Assembly (NCBI GenBank): GCA_943737045.1 | Contig: CALSFV010000258.1 | Coordinates: 62,001-126,000, forward strand | Length of the DNA: 64,000 nt | Source of the DNA: Parapristionchus giblindavisi | Taxonomy: Eukaryota > Nematoda > Chromadorea > Rhabditida > Diplogasteridae | Reading direction: 5' to 3' | Shown here: piece after piece, positions 21,612-30,887 of the stretch | Layout: each line of letters starts with the position of its first letter | Numbering within the stretch: position 1 is the stretch's first letter | Notes under the pieces: model-generated | Told to the model about the DNA's origin: nothing | Databases searched by the model: none | The model's input: only the letters and a program-made list of their open reading frames with translations | Program-made: the position numbers and the translations under genes

Positions 21612-24600
21612 TTGCCTCCTCCGTTTGTTCCTGCTCCTCTACCGGAGGCATATCGAGGATCGTTCGTTATTGGGATACCATCTACATCCAATGAAGAAAG
21701 GAACGATTCACAAGTAATTCTTCTTGAAGATGATATTGATGTCGAGAAGGAGGGTCGGAGTAATACGGTAGGTAACTATTATTGATTGAATGTTTCTCTT
21801 TAATTGAAAATATTATAACTGGTATATATAAATGTGCATACGTTTTATTAATTTAATTTATCTTAGTTGACACCTTTCCTTTATATAGTATGATTGTACT
21901 TTTAGACCATCGAACTAGATCAAGAACGAGTATCACGATCCAACCGCAATGAAACGGTAAGACTCATTATCCGTACCCTTTCAAGTGCATTAGTTGTCTT
22001 TGTTTACACTTTAAATCCTAAGAATTTTAATTTTGTTGAAATTTTAATAAACTATCGATATTGATAGGATGTTGTTGTGAGAGAAGACGAAGTGATCATA
22101 CTTGATGAAGATGAAGAAGGAAGAGAAGAGCAAGAACATCGAGATCGTCATCATCCTCGTCGTCATCGACATCATCACACCCAAGAGTCGCGAAATGATC
22201 GGAGATCATGCAATCAGGTATACGGTATAATTTGTAATGGCCTTGTTTGTGGAGTGGTTCCAATATTGTCGAGTCTAATCTTTTTTTAATCGGTAATTCG
22301 GGTCAATTTTTGGCTGAAGTGTATCCCACCCCTAGGCCACCAAATATGAGCGGTCTAGGGTGATTTTGAAACTTTGTGCCCCCCCCCCCCCTCCCCGCCG
22401 TTACCCCTCCGCTGTTAGGGAGAGTACGTTTTAACTCAGTTGACTTATACAATTGACTTATACAATAGTTGACTTATACAATTGACTTATACAATACTTA
22501 TATCATTTATACAATATGATTGTACTTTCAGAGGATTCCGCTAGATGATGATAGGGTATCACGATCCAACCACAATGGAACGGTAAGACTCATTATCCGT
22601 ACCCTTTAAAGTACATTATTTGTCTTTGTTTACACTTTAAATCATAAGAATTTTAATTTTGTTAGTATTCTAATAAACTGTCGATATTTATAGGCGGTGA
22701 GAGAAGAAGAAGAAGTGATCACACTTGATGAAGATGAAGAAGGAAGAGAAGGACACGAACATCGAGGCCATCAGCATCATCATCCTAATCATCATTATGA
22801 TACGCATGAGTCATGGAATGATCGGAGATCATGGAATCAGGTATACGGTATATTTTGCACTAACATTAGGTATACGGTATATTTTGGAATATCCTTATTT
22901 ATGGAATGTTTTGAATATTGTAATGTTGAGTCTATTCTTTTAGGTTGGAAACACTAACCATATGGGATGGAGTGGACAGTTGTATGGATCGATGTCAGAG
23001 ATTCATCCTCCTCAATCACAAGAACCAAGTTATCGACAGTCGACGAATCCTTTGACAGGACTTCCATATGGACATCATACGGTACCCTTCCCTTATTATT
23101 TATTCTAATATTTTACATTGGTTATTCGGCTTATCGACCAAAAAAATACGGATTTTTTCCTCGAATATAATATGTTCATTGATTCTCGTTATTGTCTTCA
23201 TTGATCTATTTCAGTTTATCGATTGTTTTCTTTCCAGATCTTTCAACAATATCCCCCAACGAATGGATTTGACCCAGTTACGCAGGTTTGTACTTTTCAA
23301 ATGCTATTACTACTAAAATGGATTTAATATTTGTATGTGTCTTCTCTGATTTATCAAAACTTAAAGTGTACTTGAAATACGTCACTCTTTTAAATTTTAC
23401 TTTAAGTACATTTTAAGTGAAAGAATATTTGACGAATTTCTTTACAGTATACCATACCACTTTAAGTGACGAATTATAAGCACACTTTAAGTTTTGAAAA
23501 ATGAAAATTGGTGTGATCATATTGATATTCAGCGTACTCCGTCATACAATAGAAGTAATGATTCATACTATCATAATAATAGAAGATCATCTCATATCTC
23601 ATACAATGATCCATCACAAATCTATCGAGGAAGACATTCTCCTGTACATTATCATCGGATTGAAGAGGAAGAACGATATCGAAGAGAATGGACGGAACTA
23701 TCTAATCCTATGGTTAGTGTGGGGTACTATAGACTACTGTAAGAAGGATCAGATTATGGTAGCATAGGTGGAAAAGAGATTAAAATCTACTTCGCATGGC
23801 CGAATTTTGTTTATGAAAACCTTGCCAAATATTGTGTTTTTGTAAACCTGGTAGCATTTTGAAAATCTGTAACGTCAACCTATATGTGGTATCGATTATA
23901 AAGTTTGTGTTGGTACTGTAAATGATGCGAGATTATACTTGATTTTGTGAAGTACGGTAAAGTACAGTAGGCATAACGAGAGTACGTTAGGTTTCGTTAC
24001 AGGTTGAGAAATTGAAAAGATATCTATCCTGAACGACACATAAGTTCTCCGATTTTCAGGCAACTAATTATGATTACGATAGACAAGAGAATGATCTTAT
24101 CAATCAAGAATATCATCCTCCTTCCTATTCTAATCAACACCATAGTAGATTTACTCAACTGGAGTCTGAAAGAGGACGGAGAGAGGAGGTTATCGTTATA
24201 ATAATAATAATAACAATAAGAATAATATGACATGTAACCCTGTGTAACATTTGAAATGGATTAAAAATAGTTTATTCTTTACGAATGATGTCAAGACCTC
24301 ATAAGTTATACTACAATCAATATTTTAGAATCCTATTGATGAATCCTCTGGAGTCGTTGTCAATACTATCGATGACTTGCATGGGGCTGTTGTCAATCAT
24401 GTCGATGAATCTTCCGTTGTCAATCATGTCGATGAATCTTCCGTTGTCAATCATGTCGATGAATCTTCCGTTGTCGATACGTTATCTCCGTGTCCACAAC
24501 CTCCTTCACCATATATAAGAGAAGAAGGAATATATAATGAAGTGGGTTCATTACATATTATAATCGATAATTGATAGTTTACTGACAATGGCTACCGTCA

Positions 24601-27600
24601 AAACAAAACAAAAAGTGCAACATTTGTGACAAATTTGGCAAAACTTCACAAGGTTCCAATTTTTTCACGGTTGTGAATTTCATAATCTTGTGAACTTGTC
24701 GAATTTTGTCACAATTTGTCGCAAATGTTTCACTTTTTCCGTTTTGACGGTATATCACGCGTGTCGCGTAAGGATCCAGACAAAATCGTGGGGTGTCCGG
24801 ACAAAATATAACCCCTATCATATTGACTATTTTTGGATAGCCCTGACAGTGCCGGAGAAGATAGCGTTTCGATTTTTTGTCTACGATCAATTTTGACGAA
24901 GATAGACGACGTTGACTGTCGGAATTTGTAGAAATGTCTTGACTTTCACCCTCAATAGCTCGCTTTGGAATGGGAATAGCGAAAATATCGCAAAGACATA
25001 AATTGTAGAAAATTTTCAGGAGAATCGAAATAACACAAGCAGAAATTACAAAATCGATTTTTCATCAACTTATGTGGCGGAAAGCTGACGTTTGCACCAC
25101 AAATCGATTGTACAGTAACTTATTGGTTCAGATGATAGATATTTTGAAGACGCATCGATTGATATATAGTTATGGGGGTAAAATCGTGGCCGCGATATGA
25201 GTTTTTCTCAAAAAACGAGTCTGAAATCCCGGACTTAGCCGATTTCTCGCTAGAGAGATGGAAGGATCACTTTTGATCTACCCACTCGTCTCTCGCTGAT
25301 CACTGATATTTCTTGGTATTTCTGTGCATTGAACTTGAAAAAAGCGTAAAAATAAATGAAAATCATAACTACAACCTAATTCAAAGAAATGATTACAATA
25401 TAAACAATGAAAATACGAACAAGCAACAATCTATCAATCAGACGATCAAGAAGAGAATCCTGAAGTTGGATTAATGAATAAGAGGAGTAATCTAACCATG
25501 ATACCTCAGTCGAGGAATCAATCACCTCGCCATTCGCACGAATCAACAGAAGCTCCAAAAGGGAATTACATCCGAAAAGATCAGGATCCGAGTGGGCAGA
25601 CAAAGCAGATGACAGCTTGTATTCACTTCAAACAATCGATGGGGACTCATAGCTTAGGTAATGAAATTGACTCACATTCCTCCACAATTGCAGTCCTTCT
25701 CAAGATCGACTCCTTTGAGTCTTGGTCCCTTCTCATGAATAGATGGTCGATTCACGGAGAAGTAGCACATACTCGAGTCAATAATATATTCAGGAATCAA
25801 CAATATATTCAAGAAACAGGGAAACCTGTTGAAAACACTTGAAAACACGTAAAACAAAAAAGAGTTGGTAAATCATTGATCAGCGAGAGACGAGTGGGTA
25901 GATCAAAAGTGATCCTTCCATCTCTCTAGCGAGAAATCGGCTAAGTCCGGGATTTCAGACTCGTTTTTTGAGAAAAACTCATATCGCGGCCACGATTTTA
26001 CCCCCATAACTATATATCAATCGATGCGTCTTCAAAATATCTATCATCTGAACCAATAAGTTATTGTACAATCGATTTGTGGTGCAAACGTCAGCTTTCC
26101 GCCACATAAGTTGATGAAAAATCGATTTTGTAATTTCTGCTTGTGTTATTTCGATTCTCCTGAAAATTTTCTACAATTTATGTCTCTGTGATATTTTCGC
26201 TATTCCCAATCCAAAACGAGCTATTGCGGGTGAAAGTCAAGACATTTCTACAGATTCCGACAGTCAACGTCGTCTATCTTCGTCAAAATTGATCTTAGAC
26301 AAAAAATCGAAACGCTATCTTCTCCGGCACTGTCAGGGCTATCCAAAAATGATTTAAACCAAATTTTCATTTTTTCATTGTCCGACAGTTGTATTGATTC
26401 TTACGCGACACGCGTGATATGTTGTATATAATGTATAATTTGTGATAAGAATGAATATTGATTTGAATGATAATGATTTCTGTTCTTATCAATGAGGAAT
26501 TATACAATTGTAACTCACAATCCATCCATTTCTAATCATGATCCTTACTCACTTCAATATCATTCCCTCCTATTATCTCCCATGAATACAGTAACCCATT
26601 AATAATCACCAATCCGATCGATTACCTCATGGTAAGGTACCGTAATCTTTTCAGGAAATCGTTCAGGGTCCTCAAACTCCGTCATCTCGATCTAATATGG
26701 ATACTACAGTAACCTTACCAAGATCACCAACATCTGTTATGAATGAATTCCTCCACAAACAGGTAAACAATTTTAAAGAGTATCCATACCAAACCTTTAC
26801 ATGGCAACTGTCCTAATTATGGTGGTTTCGATACATTAATAATTTTGTATGCTCAGAAAGGAATCGAGCAATGCCATATCGATCGAATGAAGAATAGGGA
26901 AGAAGAGGATAAGAGGAGGAAGGAAGAGAAGAGAAAAGAAGAGGCAAAGAAGAGGAAGGAAGAGGAAGAGAAGAAAAAAGAAGAGGATAAGAAGAGGAAG
27001 GAAGAGAAAAGAAAGGAAGAGATAAAAAAGAGGAAAGAAGAGGAAGAGAAGAAAATAGAAGATGATAAGAAGAGGAAAGAAGAGGAGACTAAGAGAAGAA
27101 AAAAGTCGAAGAAGAGAAAGGAAGATATGAGGAAAAATATGGATGAAGAGAAAAGTTCTAGACCAATATTGAGAACGGTAAGTCTTGGTAATAAATAAAT
27201 ATATGTTTGGATGTATCAATAATGAGATATTTCCTAAGGAATCGTCTCCTGAGATAATCTATTTGGACAATGATGAAGTTGAAGATGAAGAGAGGACGAA
27301 GAACACCAAGGTATACTCTAATATCGTTATAATACTCCAACTTGTATCTGGGTAATTGTTATAGATACTGTAGGTGGTTATCACAAAAAAATACGAAAAT
27401 GTGGTAATGTTTTCATGAAATGCGGTTGGGTTTTCAGAACAAAATTCCAAAATGCGGTCATTTACTTTTACTTTTCTACCTATGAGTGGGATCATTCCTT
27501 ATCTGTATTGATGAAAGATTAATCTTTGACCATTTTTCATTTTTTTTCATCCAGAAGTCGATTATTGGACAGTCTTCAATGAAGAAAACTACAGTATTCG

Positions 27601-29618
27601 AGATGAATATAAGAGACGAAAGATCGATAGAGAAGAGTACAGTAGTCCAAAAGAATGGAAGAAATAAAAGATCAATACAGAAGAAGAAAAAGGTTACTGT
27701 AGAAGAATGGAGCCGTGAAGAAAAAGATGAAGAAGATGATGATCAATCAAAGGATGGAGAAGTACCATTGGTGAGATTGATTATTGATTACTCTATGATT
27801 ATTGATTACTCTATGATTATTGATTACTCTATGATTATTGATTATTATTCTTGTGTAGGTTGGTTCAGCAAAGTACACGAGTATAATAATCAATGTTTTA
27901 TCTTCAATCTTTTAGCATGTTAATTATCTACATTTGGTTGATATTGATAATGATTGTGTTTAGGGATCAAAGTATGGTAATGGTTCTTCATCTGGATTAC
28001 CTTCTATTCAATCACGTAAACGTCCATCTCGTATATCTTCTTCGAGTAATGATGAAGAAGAGGAAGAGGTACACTCTACCATCTTTATTCTAATATCACA
28101 GCCGCTTATCGATTCAAAACGGCCAGATATCGTATATCGATTAATCGATTCGCTGCTGTATACCTGATATTGATTGATCGACTCATTATGCTTTGTTACA
28201 TTTGGTTTATGCGCCTACGCCGTCACGTAACCGAACGTTACATTTGTCTTACGCTTGCGTCGGCGCAATTTTTTTCGTCTGTTGGGTGCCAAGTGGAAAA
28301 CCCTGAGTGTCAATGGGGGTAAGAAGCTACCGTACCATCGATCAATAATGATAGACTACCGTAGCCTTAATTTCATGGACCATCAGGGTTTTCCCATCAC
28401 TCTCCAAAATTTACGCCGACGCGTATTTGGAGAAATGTAACGTTCGTTTACGTGACAGCGTAGACGAGTAGAGTAAATGTGACAATACATTACCGTATTC
28501 TAACTATAACTGTTTTCGTTGAAGGAATCTGTCGATGATAATAAGGGAAATGGAAACAACAGGAGAAGAATTATGGTAATCATATATCATTATAATAGTG
28601 TATTAATGTGCCAAATATTGATTACCGTATACCAAACTCATATTATAATTAAAGCGTCATTTATTTTATTTGAATCAAAAGTACGATTGTTTCAGACTAA
28701 ATCGTCTAATATGAGGAAATGTGAACGTGGATCGAAGAACAAAAAGCCATTTAATAAGGTAGATGAATTGTGAGATTATAATAGAATCAATTTTACAGTA
28801 GTATAAGATTTAATCTATCTATATTCCCTTTCTCTATCAATCATAGGAAATGTATAGTTGTCCTTTTATGAGCTGAAATTTTGAGATCATTAAAACGTAA
28901 ATGGATAATTTGATTTTTTGTTAAATTAAAATTTCTTTTTTTCAGATTCGTGAGAAGAAAGGACGTGTTCTGTGGAACAAGGTATGTACAATCATTATTA
29001 TCATTAAACTAAATTCACTTATTCTATATTCATCGTTGCTGGGTTACTGTACCTGTAGTTACTGTATATTCGTAATACCGTATCTTTAGTGTCTCATTCG
29101 GGGTACTGTAATCATTGTTATATTATTGATCGTTCCCACACAGATGGATGCTCTGGCTCGTCTCAATGCTCAAAAGAAAGTGAATGGACGTACCATCCGA
29201 TGGTATGATCATCGTATATTTATTTTATTAGTTTTAATATACAGTAATTAACGAAATGGTATATTTTGTATTAGTGGATATATACCGTATCCCATCTATA
29301 TACACGATAAATAATACTATCAAGTAATATATAATATCTTTTTAGGACGATTGGGAAGGATACTCAGAACAAGAAAACGGCTATCGAAAATTATCTATAT
29401 CGTATGTCATTTATTTTGTTTTATTTTCATTAGAATTACGAATGCTTCATCTGAATTGAATAGATGAATTATAATATATCATATGAACATTTGAGGGAAT
29501 TCTATGCCCAGTCGAACTCTTCGTCCTCGAGATATTGAGAATATCACTTCTAAAGTTGGTTTATCTCTCATTTTGAATAATGTGAAGAAAGATTCAGCTA
29601 TATATGGATCTGTAGTGG

Positions 29619-29676
<58 letters not shown>

Positions 29677-29685
29677 TCTCTCTCC

Positions 29686-29717
<32 letters not shown>

Positions 29718-29738
29718 CCCCTCTCTCTCTCCTCTCTC

Positions 29739-29798
<60 letters not shown>

Positions 29799-29814
29799 TC
29801 TCTCTCCCTCTCTC

Positions 29815-29866
<52 letters not shown>

Positions 29867-29901
29867 TCTCTCCCTCTCTCTCTCCCTCTCTCTCTCTCTC
29901 T

Positions 29902-29939
<38 letters not shown>

Positions 29940-30815
29940 GGATGATGAGAGTTGATGGATTGTATTATCATTCCTTTCTTTCTCAGGTCTTATTCTTCAT
30001 GGACTCATTGAGGGCTGAAGAAGAAGAAGAAGAAGTTGATGATGATGAGACTATGGATAATAGTGATGGAAGAGAAGGAGGTTTGTCACTTATTCCCAAT
30101 ATAATTGTGGTCCTAAAAGTATTTTTGATTGTTCCTTTAGTTCATTCGTGATTATTATCGCGAGATGAGTAAAGGAACACTACATTTGATTAGACAATGA
30201 ATGAATCAATATTATAAATTTAGATATTGAGACATCAGACTTAGAGAATATCGACTTCTTCGAGAATCAACAAAAGGTAATAATTAACATGATCTCATTC
30301 AATTATATTTATTATTTTAATATAATTATTCTATAAATGATTGATTAATTTATTTGATTGATTGATGTCATTTTGTAGATCCTTCAATCAGTGTATGAAC
30401 CTCCGAATATTCGTATTGCCTTTCCCATTGCAAAGTTTGTTTGTTTTTTTTTCATATTTGATCATTGATCTTTAGTCTTTGATCTTTAGTCTTTCTCTCC
30501 TTTTTCTAGTATCAAAGAGCTTACACATTCAATTGAATATTCTCATCAATTACCAATTTTTCTCATATTATAATATCTCTTCTAGTCTTTAAATAAGCTA
30601 CTTATATAATTGAATTAATATCTTATGTAGACTATTATTGATTGATTCTGTTCTCAGGAGTAACACTTCCATCCAATTCTTCAATGATAGTGGAGTGAAT
30701 TCAGTTACGAAGCCGAAATATATCGAGATTCAAGAGAATGAATTCAGTGAAGAACCAAAAGCGGCAACGCTAAATGTAAATCCTCATTACTTCATTTTTT
30801 AAAGTAATAATAATA

Positions 30816-30887
<72 letters not shown>

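Noticed and set aside
24579..24896. Overlapping frames of 103 and 68 codons on opposite strands
   Set aside because: They read through the MITE and the foldback arm, both inverted repeats, and carry no domain.
26836..27219. 127-codon hydrophobic Leu/Phe frame on the minus strand
   Set aside because: Antisense of the Lys/Glu-rich coding exon; the hydrophobicity comes from complementing AAG/GAA codons.
29504..30151. Open frames of 215 and 125 codons across the CT microsatellite
   Set aside because: They are Ser/Leu or Arg/Glu translations of a dinucleotide repeat. Only the first 38 residues (NSMPSRTLRP...) form a plausible exon, and the repeat is intronic.
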